NCBI GenBank assembly: GCA_947653315.1
Contig: CANTGP010000212.1
Location: 1-5,919 of the forward strand
DNA from: an uncultured Lachnospiraceae bacterium
GTDB taxonomy: Bacteria; Bacillota; Clostridia; Lachnospirales; Lachnospiraceae
DNA length: 5,919 nt
Direction: 5' to 3'
Shown here piece after piece: positions 1 through 5,919 of the stretch. The translations under genes and the position numbers were made by a program. The notes under the pieces were generated by a model, which saw only the letters and a list, made by a program, of their open reading frames with translations, was not told where the DNA came from and did not search any database. The stretch's first letter is position 1. Each line of letters begins with the position of its first letter.

Positions 1-897
1 CACGGTAATCCCGGTTTCCACCTGATGCTGCACGAATATGCCTCCGACCCCTCCCGCCCCGAGCGGGTCAGCACACACTGGCACGAGGAATACGAACTGC
101 TGGTAATCACAAAGGGACAGGGAACCGCGCATATCGGCAGCCGCCGTTTTGATTTCGGACAGGGGGACATCCTTTTTGCCGATTCGCAGATCCTGCACTC
201 CCTGTCGGCGCCTCCCGGAACGCCGCTTTCCTTCTATGCGGTAGTTTTCGGACGGGATCTGATTAGCAGCTACGGCAACGACGATATCCAGCAGAAATAC
301 ATAAAACGGCAGGCATCGGGCGGGCTTCTGTTCCGTGACCATTTTCCCGCAGGAAGCGCAGCCTGCGGACAGCTTACGCCTCCCCTTGCGGAAATACGTT
401 CCCTCTGCCATAAGGGTACCGACGGCAGCGAACTGTTAATCAAATCGGAACTGCTGCGCCTGTGGCATTTCCTCTGCCAATCCCCCGCCGTCCCCGCAAA
501 TGCCGCCCACGGGGGAAACGATGCCAAAACGGCACTGGTCAAGGATATCCTGCAGTTTTTGCACCAAAATTATAACGGCAGCCTGACCCTTCCCATGCTT
601 GCCGGACGGTTTTACATGAGCGAAGGGCAGTTCTGCCGCTTTTTTAAGTCACAGGTCAATATGACGGTTATGGAATACCTGAATTATTACCGTATCGGCG
701 AAGCATGCGGTATGCTGCGGGACAGTTCCCTCCCCGTCAGCGCCATAGCCCTGGAATGCGGCTACGCAAACATCAGCTATTTCAACCGGACGTTCCGCCG
801 GTACATGCACTGTACGCCGAAAGAATACCGCAGGAAAGGGGACGGAAACCCGCATACCAATCACACCCCAAGCACCTGCCCCGCAATGGCAAAGTAA
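1..897 (+). CDS. AraC-family transcriptional regulator with N-terminal cupin domain (5' partial)
   Basis: Probable DNA-binding regulator that senses a small ligand, often a sugar or glycoside, through an N-terminal cupin. The first ATG in view is at 25, but the frame is open to base 1 and reads HGNPGFHL before it. Family members usually carry this HG-x-P segment inside the protein, so the true start is probably upstream of the window. Counting from the ATG at 25 (290 residues), residues about 18-75 form the cupin (THWHEEYELLVITKGQG, then a GDI turn and an LH pair). Residues about 170-271 form the AraC-type double helix-turn-helix, with LTLPMLAGRFYMSEGQFCRFFK as first helix pair and the signature ALECGYANISYFNRTFRRY ending in TPKEYRR. 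About 19 residues follow the usual family end and are encoded opposite the mgtE 3' end. The target genes are not visible. Family assignment is certain; ligand is unknown. Confidence 0.9.
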   Translation, partial: HGNPGFHLMLHEYASDPSRPERVSTHWHEEYELLVITKGQGTAHIGSRRFDFGQGDILFADSQILHSLSAPPGTPLSFYAVVFGRDLISSYGNDDIQQKYIKRQASGGLLFRDHFPAGSAACGQLTPPLAEIRSLCHKGTDGSELLIKSELLRLWHFLCQSPAVPANAAHGGNDAKTALVKDILQFLHQNYNGSLTLPMLAGRFYMSEGQFCRFFKSQVNMTVMEYLNYYRIGEACGMLRDSSLPVSAIALECGYANISYFNRTFRRYMHCTPKEYRRKGDGNPHTNHTPSTCPAMAK

Positions 898-2216
898 ATG
901 ACCAAAGACAGTGCATCCACAATCGTGGTGATGAACGGGCTTGCCATCACCGCCGGGTCAAAACCGACGCGTTTTGCCAAAACCGGCAGGGTACAGCCGA
1001 TCATCTTTGCAATGGCTACCGCCGCTATTAACGTCAGGCATACCACTGCCGCCACCTGAAGCCCCACCCGGTCAAACAGCATCAGCTTGGCAAAATATGC
1101 CGCCGAAAGCGTCGTACCGCAAAGGAGCGCAACCCGAAGCTCCTTCCAAACGATTTTCGGCACGTCCGCATATTCGATTTCGTTTAACGACAGTCCGCGG
1201 ATGATGGTAACGCTCGCCTGCCCCCCGGCATTGCCCCCGGTATCCATTAACATCGGGATAAATGCCGTAAGGATGGGGAATATACTGAGCGCATCCTCAA
1301 ACGCGGTGATGATACTTCCGGTAAAAGTAGCGGAAATCATCAGAAGCAGCAGCCACGGAATCCTCTTTTTCCAAGTCTCCCATACCCCCGTTTTCATATA
1401 AGGTTTGTCGCTCGGCACGATAGCCGCCATCTTTTCGATATCTTCCGTGGCTTCTTCCTGTAGGATATCCACCACGTCGTCCACCGTAATGATGCCCACC
1501 AGCCTGCCTTCGTTGTCCGCCACGGGCATAGAGGTAAAATCGTACTTTTGGAACTGCCTTGCCACTTCCTCCTGGTCCATCATCGTATTCAGGTAAATCA
1601 CGTTTTCATGCATGATCTCCCCGATAACGGCATCGGAAGGACTGATAAGCAGGTAACGCAGCGCCACGGTACCAACCAAAATCCGCTTGGCATCCAGCAC
1701 GTAACAAATATTAATCGTCTCACTGTCCACCCCTATCTGACGGATTCTGGCGATGGCATCCTCCACCGTCATGTTTTCCTTTAAGTCCACGTATTCCACC
1801 GTCATAATGCTTCCGGCGGAATCCTCCGGGTACCGCAGCAGGTGGTTGATGTCACGCCTCGTTTCCGCACTGGCATTCGCCAACAGCTTCTTTACGATAT
1901 TGGCGGGCATTTCCTCCAATAAATCCGTGGCATCGTCCGCCATCAGGTTATCGATGATGTTGCCCGCTTCCCGGTCGGATAAGGACACGATAATAAGCTG
2001 CTGGCTCTCCACTTCCAAATACGAAAAAATATCCGCAGCCATGCTTTTTGGCAGGATGCGGAATATCTTTAACATCTCCCCTTCTTCCAGTTCTTCCATG
2101 GCTGCCGCGATATCCACGATATTCATGTCCGCCATCCGCTGGCGGAGCCTTGTATACTGTTTGTCCTCCAGCAATTCCCGGATGACTTCAAAATCCCTGA
2201 TTTCTTCCATCGCCAT
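861..2216 (-). CDS. mgtE: Magnesium transporter MgtE
   Basis: Mg2+-selective channel/transporter of the inner membrane that closes when cytoplasmic Mg2+ is high. The protein has 451 residues, the usual family length, with all domains in order. Residues about 10-130 are the helical MgtE N domain. Residues about 135-195 and 200-258 are two CBS domains (SAGSIMTVEYV; GIITVDDVVDIL). A linking (plug) helix lies at about 258-282, followed by five predicted membrane helices from about 287 to 447. The pore motif is present as TGGNAGGQASVTIIRGL (about 326-342), as is the conserved Asp of the last helix (D434 in TTIVDALS). Canonical MgtE often has GGNAGNQ; the G variant is, from memory, usual in Clostridia. 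It lies 16 nt after yigZ on the same strand and is probably co-transcribed. M1 (2216) and M3 (2210) are both possible starts. The gene ends inside the convergent araC-type gene. Confidence 0.96.
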   Translation of the reverse strand: MAMEEIRDFEVIRELLEDKQYTRLRQRMADMNIVDIAAAMEELEEGEMLKIFRILPKSMAADIFSYLEVESQQLIIVSLSDREAGNIIDNLMADDATDLLEEMPANIVKKLLANASAETRRDINHLLRYPEDSAGSIMTVEYVDLKENMTVEDAIARIRQIGVDSETINICYVLDAKRILVGTVALRYLLISPSDAVIGEIMHENVIYLNTMMDQEEVARQFQKYDFTSMPVADNEGRLVGIITVDDVVDILQEEATEDIEKMAAIVPSDKPYMKTGVWETWKKRIPWLLLLMISATFTGSIITAFEDALSIFPILTAFIPMLMDTGGNAGGQASVTIIRGLSLNEIEYADVPKIVWKELRVALLCGTTLSAAYFAKLMLFDRVGLQVAAVVCLTLIAAVAIAKMIGCTLPVLAKRVGFDPAVMASPFITTIVDALSLVIYFAIAGQVLGV

Positions 2217-2218
2217 GT

Positions 2219-2224
2219 TCCTCT
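2219..2224 (-). promoter_or_regulatory. mgtE ribosome binding site, bearing on start choice
   Basis: On the minus strand the sequence AGAGGA lies just before the mgtE start. Counting from AGAGG, the spacer is only 3 nt to the first ATG (2216) but 9 nt to the second in-frame ATG (2210). The second ATG is thus the better spaced, giving a 449-residue protein. A second purine run, AAGGA (2229-2233), overlaps the yigZ stop codon and lies 12 nt from the first ATG. Either start gives an intact protein. Translational coupling to yigZ is plausible because the sites lie within 16 nt of its stop. Confidence 0.5.
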
Positions 2225-2232
2225 ACCGTCCT

Positions 2233-2886
2233 TCAAACCATCGGATCTTCAAAATAAAAATTCCCCTTTTCTTCTATCTTCACCCTTCCCGCCGTGGCTT
2301 CCGTCAGCTCTTTCCGGATTCTGTCCCTTTCTTCATAAGGTACCGTCAGCCTAAGGCGCACACATTCCGTATATTCCGTCTGAACATTCCCAATCCCCAT
2401 CTGCCCGAGTAGATACTGGATCTTCCCGATGCCGTTGTAATCCGTTTCCACCGCAAATTCCGTGCCGTAACGCACCGTTACCGCCTGCGAAGCCGCAAGC
2501 CCTGCCTGTACCGCCTGCGTGTAAGCCCGCACCAGCCCGCCCGTACCAAGAAGCGTACCGCCGAAATACCTGGTCACCACCACCGCCGCATTGCGCACGC
2601 CGGAGGAAAGCAACGTCTCCAGCATGGGTTTCCCCGCCGTTCCCGCCGGTTCCCCGTCATCGCTGCAGCGGGTGGACTGTGCCCGCTCCCCGATAACAAA
2701 CGCCGAGCAGTTATGTCTGGCATCCCAATACTTCTTTTTCATGGCATCAATGAAAGCCGCCGCTTCCTCCTCCGTGGAAACGGGGGAAAGCGTGGCGATA
2801 AAACGGGATTTTTTCTCCACGATTTCACCGCTGCCGCCCTTTTTTAATATTTTATATGGCAAAAATACCTGTTCCTGTTCCGCCAT
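2233..2886 (-). CDS. yigZ: YigZ/IMPACT family protein (UPF0029 plus DUF1949)
   Basis: Conserved cytoplasmic protein of the YigZ (E. coli) / YvyE (B. subtilis) / IMPACT family. Eukaryotic IMPACT inhibits the kinase GCN2; the bacterial role is not firmly settled, with proposals linked to nucleic acid or ribosome binding. The 217-residue length matches bacterial members. Residues about 19-130 are the IMPACT N-terminal domain, with KKSRFIA near the start, DARHNCSAFVIG, the family signature SDDGEPAGTAGKPML (75-89) and VVVTRYFGGTLLGTGGLVRAY (102-122). Residues about 143-200 match the ferredoxin-like DUF1949 domain. ATG 2886 is the first possible start in frame after the stop at 2950-2952, but AAAAGG abuts it directly with no spacer. 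A TTG at residue 9 (PYKILKKGG follows) would resemble the common family N-terminus and is an alternative. It is the first gene of a probable yigZ-mgtE operon. Confidence 0.93.
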   Translation of the reverse strand: MAEQEQVFLPYKILKKGGSGEIVEKKSRFIATLSPVSTEEEAAAFIDAMKKKYWDARHNCSAFVIGERAQSTRCSDDGEPAGTAGKPMLETLLSSGVRNAAVVVTRYFGGTLLGTGGLVRAYTQAVQAGLAASQAVTVRYGTEFAVETDYNGIGKIQYLLGQMGIGNVQTEYTECVRLRLTVPYEERDRIRKELTEATAGRVKIEEKGNFYFEDPMV

Positions 2887-2936
2887 CCTTTTACCGCCCC
2901 ATTCCGTTCTCCGGACATAAAACCGTTCTTTTTCAT
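2844..2936 (-). CDS. Possible 30-residue leader ORF overlapping the yigZ start
   Basis: A short minus-strand frame begins MKKNGFMSGERNGAVKGW and ends in HIKY, stopping 43 nt inside yigZ in a different frame. Its ATG is preceded by AGG with a 5-nt spacer (AACAGGTAAGA, then ATG), a better ribosome binding site than that of yigZ itself. It lies downstream of the predicted yigZ promoter, so it would be in the yigZ leader. The peptide is basic, has no recognisable domain and may be chance. If translated, its ribosomes would cross the yigZ start and could modulate it. Confidence 0.2.
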   Translation of the reverse strand: MKKNGFMSGERNGAVKGWRNRNRYFCHIKY

Positions 2937-2970
2937 TCTTACCTGTTCCTTAAGCCCACAGTTCCATAAC

Positions 2971-2999
2971 ATTTTAGCATAAATGGGAATAAAAGTGTA
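2971..2999 (-). promoter_or_regulatory. Predicted yigZ-mgtE promoter (extended -10)
   Basis: On the minus strand TGCTAAAAT (2979 down to 2971) is an extended -10 element, TG-N-TAAAAT. The -35 region at 17-nt spacing (2999-2994) reads TACACT and is weak, which the TG extension may offset. The start of transcription would fall near 2964, giving a leader of about 78 nt before yigZ. That leader is too short for an M-box magnesium riboswitch. No other promoter is evident between yigZ and mgtE. Confidence 0.5.
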
Positions 3000-3034
3000 C
3001 CGAATTGTAAATAATTTCTTAATATAAAGTAAGA

Positions 3035-3046
3035 TTTTCATGAAAA
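3035..3046. promoter_or_regulatory. 12-bp perfect palindrome in the divergent promoter region
   Basis: TTTTCATGAAAA is its own reverse complement. It lies just upstream of the weak -35 region of the PBP promoter and about 60 bp upstream of the minus-strand -10. It runs into an A6-C-T8 tract (3043-3057) likely to bend or stiffen the DNA. It could be an operator for a dimeric regulator or simply AT-rich coincidence. No regulator can be named. Confidence 0.3.
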
Positions 3047-3049
3047 AAC

Positions 3050-3078
3050 TTTTTTTTCCATCCATAGTTTGTTATAAT
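3050..3078 (+). promoter_or_regulatory. Predicted promoter of the class A PBP gene (extended -10)
   Basis: TATAAT at 3073-3078 is a perfect -10 hexamer with the TG extension at 3070-3071 (TGTTATAAT). At 17-nt spacing the -35 position (3050-3055) is only TTTTTT, so recognition would rest on the extended -10 and the AT-rich upstream DNA. The transcript would start near 3085, giving a leader of about 40 nt. It fits a housekeeping sigma factor. Confidence 0.7.
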
Positions 3079-3090
3079 CGTAATGTTAGT

Positions 3091-3107
3091 TGTGCTTATT
3101 ATGCACA
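3091..3107 (+). promoter_or_regulatory. Small hairpin in the PBP leader
   Basis: TGTGC (3091-3095) and GCACA (3103-3107) are exact inverted repeats around a 7-nt AT loop. They lie between the predicted transcript start and the ribosome binding site. In RNA this is a 5-bp stem ending 5 nt before the AAGGAGG. It is too short for a riboswitch and could be a minor stability element, an operator half-site pair, or chance. Confidence 0.25.
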
Positions 3108-3111
3108 CTTC

Positions 3112-3118
3112 AAGGAGG
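3112..3118 (+). promoter_or_regulatory. Strong ribosome binding site of the PBP gene
   Basis: AAGGAGG, near-perfect to the anti-Shine-Dalgarno sequence, lies 7 nt before ATG 3126. This fixes the start at 3126 rather than the in-frame TTG at 3090, whose extra residues would be encoded by the ribosome binding site itself. Confidence 0.9.
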
Positions 3119-3125
3119 ACAATTC

Positions 3126-3671
3126 ATGAACTACGGAAAAAAAGGAGTCCGCCGCAAACAACGGGCGCTCCACGCTAAATCTGAGAAGTGGGGAAAAAAA
3201 TTTGCACTTACCTTTTTTAATGTCATGCTGGCAGGGATTGTGGCGGTCGGCATCCTGGGGGCAAGCGTAGGCTTCGGCGTATTCCGCGGCATCATTGATA
3301 CCGCGCCGGAAATCGGCAACATTAACGTACAGCCCACCGGATTTTCCACTTTTGTCTACGACATCGACGGCAACCAGACGGCAAAACTGATCGCTGAAAA
3401 TTCCAACCGTATCCCGGTTACCATGGATATGATACCCGAAAACCTTGCCCATGCGTTTGTCGCCATCGAGGACGAACGTTTTTATGAACACAATGGGATC
3501 GACATCAAAGGAATCATCCGTGCCGGTGTTAAAGGCATTACCAGCGGACATTTTTCGGAAGGTGCAAGTACCATCACACAGCAGTTGTTAAAAAACAATG
3601 TATTCACCGACTGGACGAAAGAAGAACGCGGTCTGAACATGGACAAAATCGAGCGTAAAATCCAGGAGTAG
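3126..3671 (+). CDS. N-terminal fragment of the class A PBP (membrane anchor and first half of GT51)
   Basis: Read with the standard code, translation from the strong start yields 181 residues ending ERKIQE. This fragment keeps the membrane anchor (FALTFFNVMLAGIVAVGILGA, 26-46, continuing to about 50) and three GT51 motifs, including both catalytic glutamates. It lacks the later motifs (KDEIL..YMN and RYF) needed for the fold and moenomycin/lipid II site. It is most unlikely to be active and would probably be degraded. It could in principle compete for partner proteins. Confidence 0.6.
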   Translation: MNYGKKGVRRKQRALHAKSEKWGKKFALTFFNVMLAGIVAVGILGASVGFGVFRGIIDTAPEIGNINVQPTGFSTFVYDIDGNQTAKLIAENSNRIPVTMDMIPENLAHAFVAIEDERFYEHNGIDIKGIIRAGVKGITSGHFSEGASTITQQLLKNNVFTDWTKEERGLNMDKIERKIQE

Positions 3672-3728
3672 TACCTTGCCCTCGAACTGGAAAAAACTTC
3701 CAGCAAGGACGAAATTCTCTTAAATTAC

Positions 3729-5852
3729 ATGAATTCCATCAACCTCGGGCAAAATACGTTAGGCGTGCAGGCTGCCTCACAGCGTTATTTCAACAAATCG
3801 GTCAGCGAGCTTACCCTTTCCGAATGTGCGGTCATTGCCAGCATCACGCAGAACCCGTCCCGTCTCAATCCCATTTCCCACCCGGAAGAAAACGCGAAAA
3901 GACGGAAAAAAGTATTGGACAACATGTTGGAACAGGAATACATCACACAGGCGGAATACGATGCCGCCATGGGGGACGACGTTTATTCCCGCATCCAGGT
4001 CACAAACGAAAAGGTTGAGGAGACTTCCATCAATACATATTTTGTGGATGCCCTGACCGACGACGTACTGGAAGATTTAATTGCCGCAGGCTATAACGAA
4101 ACCCAGGCATATACCCTGCTCTACACCGGCGGCTTAAAGATTTACTCCACGCAGGATCCTGCCATACAGGCAATCTGCGACGAGGTATTCAGCAATGAGG
4201 AAAACTACCCCGCAAACGTGAAATGGCTGTTAAGCTACGAACTGACCATTGAAAAACCAAACGGGGATTTGGAAAACCACAGCTCGGAAATGTTCCAAAG
4301 CTATTACAAAGAGCAGGACCGCAATTTCAACCTGCTTTACACTTCCAAGGAAGAAGCGGAGGAAGCCATCGCGAATTATAAACTCGCCGTCATGGGCAGC
4401 GGGGATAAGGTGCATGGGGAGAAAATCACCCTTACACCCCAGCCCCAGGTTTCCCTTATGGTGGAAGACCAAAGCACCGGGGCCGTGGTCGCCATGGTGG
4501 GCGGGCGCGGCGCCAAGGAAGGAAGCCGTACCTTAAACCGTGCCACGGATACGGTCCGCCAGCCCGGTTCCACCTTCAAGGTGCTCTCCACTTACGCCCC
4601 CGCGCTTGACAACGCGGGACTGACCCTTGCCACCGTGCAGAACGACGCCCCCTTCCACTATGCAGGCGGTACCCCCGTCCGCAACTGGTACGGGGAAGCC
4701 TACCGCGGACTCTGTTCCCTGCGTCTTGGCATCCAGGACTCGTTAAACATCGTGGCGGTTAAGACACTGACGCAGATTACCCCGAGGCTTGGCTTTGATT
4801 ATTTACAGGAATTCGGTTTCACCACTTTGGTGGAATCCAAGGAAATCAACGGAAAAATATACAGTGACATCCAGCAGTCCCTTGCCCTCGGCGGCATCAC
4901 GGACGGCGTCACCAACGAGGAATTGAATGCAGGCTATGCCACCATCGCTAATCATGGCACCTATATCAAGCCGAAGCTGTATAATACGGTGGTGGACCAT
5001 GACGGCAATGTTATCCTCGACAATACCATGCCGGAAACCAAACAGGTCATCAAGGAAACCACCGCGTTCCTGCTGACCGATGCCATGGTGGACGTCGTAA
5101 CCAAAGGTACCGGCGGCTCCGTTAATTTCGGCGGCATGGCCATCGCCGGAAAGACGGGAACCACTTCCAAATACAACGACGTATGGTTTGCGGGATTCAC
5201 CCCTTATTATACGGCCACCGTTTGGGCCGGTTTTGACAACAATGCCAACCTGACCGGCGATGAAAAGAACCTTGCGAAAAAATTATGGCGGGCAGTCATG
5301 TCACAGATTCATGCGGATCTGCCCAATGAACCGTTTTCCGTTCCGGCAGGCATCGTCACCGCCACGGTCTGCTCCAAATCGGGCAAGCTGCCCATACCGG
5401 GATTGTGCGACGGTTCGCTGAACACGGAATATTTTGCCGACGGCGTAACGCCCACGGAAAGCTGCGACGTGCATTACCAGGGCGCCATCTGCCAGTACTG
5501 CGGCTTACCGGCAACGGAATTCTGCCCGTTCAAAATTGACGGCGTGCTGGAACTGCTTCCGATTGAGGATGCTTCACTGCAAAGCGGATCTTCCACCGCC
5601 ACCACACAGGTGGTGAACCCGGACGGTACGGTATCCACCGTTCCCCTTCCGGTCAACCAGACAAATTCCTGTCCGCACACGGCGGAATTCATGTCCACGC
5701 CCGGCTGGGAAGCCGCCGTGGAAGCGCAGCGTAACGAAATCATCCAGCGCGACATTTTGGCACAGCAGCAGGCGGCGCTGGAAGCGCAGCAGGCAGGGCA
5801 GCCCGCACCGGAGACAACGCCGCCCCCGGCGCCGGAAGTGCCTGCACAGTAA
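3729..5852 (+). CDS. C-terminal fragment of the class A PBP (GT51 remainder and transpeptidase)
   Basis: This is the reading frame after the TAG, taken from its first ATG (707 residues; the open frame itself starts at 3672). The ATG at 3729 is a conserved Met within YMNSINLGQN, and no Shine-Dalgarno sequence precedes it: AAGGA at 3705-3709 is 19 nt away. The AGGAG at 3664-3668 points only to an out-of-frame TTG. Efficient reinitiation is therefore unlikely. Any product would carry the intact transpeptidase triad (STFK, SLN, KTGT) but no signal or membrane anchor, so it would stay in the cytoplasm away from its substrate. Automated annotation may list it as a separate penicillin-binding protein; it is better read as the second half of one broken gene. 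Confidence 0.55.
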   Translation: MNSINLGQNTLGVQAASQRYFNKSVSELTLSECAVIASITQNPSRLNPISHPEENAKRRKKVLDNMLEQEYITQAEYDAAMGDDVYSRIQVTNEKVEETSINTYFVDALTDDVLEDLIAAGYNETQAYTLLYTGGLKIYSTQDPAIQAICDEVFSNEENYPANVKWLLSYELTIEKPNGDLENHSSEMFQSYYKEQDRNFNLLYTSKEEAEEAIANYKLAVMGSGDKVHGEKITLTPQPQVSLMVEDQSTGAVVAMVGGRGAKEGSRTLNRATDTVRQPGSTFKVLSTYAPALDNAGLTLATVQNDAPFHYAGGTPVRNWYGEAYRGLCSLRLGIQDSLNIVAVKTLTQITPRLGFDYLQEFGFTTLVESKEINGKIYSDIQQSLALGGITDGVTNEELNAGYATIANHGTYIKPKLYNTVVDHDGNVILDNTMPETKQVIKETTAFLLTDAMVDVVTKGTGGSVNFGGMAIAGKTGTTSKYNDVWFAGFTPYYTATVWAGFDNNANLTGDEKNLAKKLWRAVMSQIHADLPNEPFSVPAGIVTATVCSKSGKLPIPGLCDGSLNTEYFADGVTPTESCDVHYQGAICQYCGLPATEFCPFKIDGVLELLPIEDASLQSGSSTATTQVVNPDGTVSTVPLPVNQTNSCPHTAEFMSTPGWEAAVEAQRNEIIQRDILAQQQAALEAQQAGQPAPETTPPPAPEVPAQ

Positions 5853-5894
5853 CGGTTTCCGCAGGGCTTACCACCGAAGCGGCATTCACCGTTA
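5850..5894. repeat. Imperfect inverted repeat after the PBP stop codon
   Basis: TAACGGT (5850-5856, starting with the stop codon) pairs exactly with ACCGTTA (5888-5894), and inside it CCGC (5859-5862) can pair with GCGG (5879-5882). The bulges are uneven and the inner loop is 16 nt. No T-run follows, so it does not qualify as a standard intrinsic terminator. It may be a weak 3' structure. The window ends soon after, so the real terminator may lie outside. Confidence 0.3.
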
Positions 5895-5919
5895 TGTTAT
5901 AAGCGATAGGTTAAAAATA

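Larger units (their letters stand above)
3126..5852 (+). pseudogene. Class A penicillin-binding protein (GT51 + transpeptidase) interrupted by in-frame TAG
   Basis: Bifunctional peptidoglycan synthase (PonA/MrcA/PBP1A type) that polymerises lipid II and cross-links the strands outside the membrane. The composite frame spans 908 codons with one internal stop, TAG at codon 182 (3669-3671). Order: basic cytoplasmic N-terminus (1-25); single membrane anchor (about 26-50); GT51 domain (about 83-265) with EDERFYEHNG (catalytic E115), GASTITQQLLKN (146-157), RKIQE (177-181, second catalytic Glu E181), KDEILLNYMN (194-203) and RYFNK (220-224); transpeptidase domain (about 455-735) with STFK (S482, K485), SLN (539-541) and KTGT (676-679); seven cysteines at 749-849; and a Gln/Ala/Pro-rich tail. 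Relatives normally have Gln at codon 182, so CAG to TAG is the simplest change. No other lesion is visible, so decay would be very recent. Sequencing error or suppression cannot be excluded. Which paralogue this is cannot be told. Confidence 0.85.

Noticed and set aside
801..815. Inverted repeat GTACA-N5-TGTAC as a possible mgtE terminator
   Set aside because: It lies inside the conserved AraC helix-turn-helix coding region (RYMHCTP), has only a 5-bp stem and no T-tract on either strand.
1753..2412. 219-residue plus-strand frame opposite mgtE and yigZ
   Set aside because: Ser/Ile-rich with no family features; it is the antisense shadow of two clearly real genes and spans their junction.
3090..3125. 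Upstream TTG start for the PBP giving 12 extra residues
   Set aside because: The extra codons include the AAGGAGG ribosome site itself, and the ATG at 3126 is ideally spaced from it.
3099..3551. 150-residue minus-strand frame opposite the PBP 5' end
   Set aside because: Covers the PBP promoter-proximal region and GT51 motifs in antisense; no ribosome site or domain.
5892..5903. TGTTATAAG as an extended -10 promoter for a gene beyond the window
   Set aside because: No matching -35 and no downstream gene in view; too little sequence remains to support it.
1..5919. CRISPR arrays, tRNA/rRNA genes, insertion sequences, phage or defence genes
   Set aside because: No direct-repeat array, cloverleaf, transposase or defence domain was seen; the window is filled with housekeeping genes and one short intergenic region.

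Overview
The window looks like chromosomal DNA of a Clostridia-class Firmicute, most likely a gut Lachnospiraceae. This is inferred from the moderately GC-rich coding sequence set against AT-rich intergenic DNA, the strong AGGAGG ribosome binding site, the MgtE variant with a GGNAGGQ motif, and a class A penicillin-binding protein (PBP) of the Lachnospiraceae type with a cysteine-containing C-terminal region. The genus cannot be fixed from the sequence.

Layout. Positions 1-897 (+) hold the 3' part of an AraC-family regulator with an N-terminal cupin and a C-terminal double helix-turn-helix. Its frame is open to the left edge, so its start lies outside. It converges on, and overlaps by 37 bp, a two-gene minus-strand unit of yigZ (IMPACT/UPF0029 family) followed 16 nt later by mgtE (Mg2+ transporter/channel), spanning 2886 down to 861. 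Positions 2887-3125 are an AT-rich divergent promoter region. It has an extended -10 promoter in each direction, a 12-bp perfect palindrome and a small hairpin in the PBP leader. From 3126 to 5852 (+) runs a bifunctional class A PBP (glycosyltransferase 51 plus transpeptidase). The last 67 bases hold an imperfect inverted repeat without a T-tract.

The most notable feature is an in-frame amber codon (TAG, 3669-3671) inside the PBP glycosyltransferase domain. It sits directly after the RKxxE motif, where family members normally read Gln-Tyr-Leu-Ala-Leu. The rest of the reading frame is intact to 5852, and every catalytic motif on both sides is preserved. One C-to-T change (CAG to TAG) explains it. 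The possibilities are a very recent pseudogene, a sequencing or assembly error, phase-variable or strain-level nonsense, or suppression; the sequence alone cannot decide. As written, the gene gives a 181-residue membrane-anchored fragment and a 726-codon remainder with no good ribosome binding site.

Functionally the genes are housekeeping: peptidoglycan synthesis, magnesium homeostasis, a conserved translation-associated protein of unclear role, and a local sugar- or signal-responsive regulator. I see no mobile element, CRISPR array, RNA gene, defence system or other novel multi-gene system.
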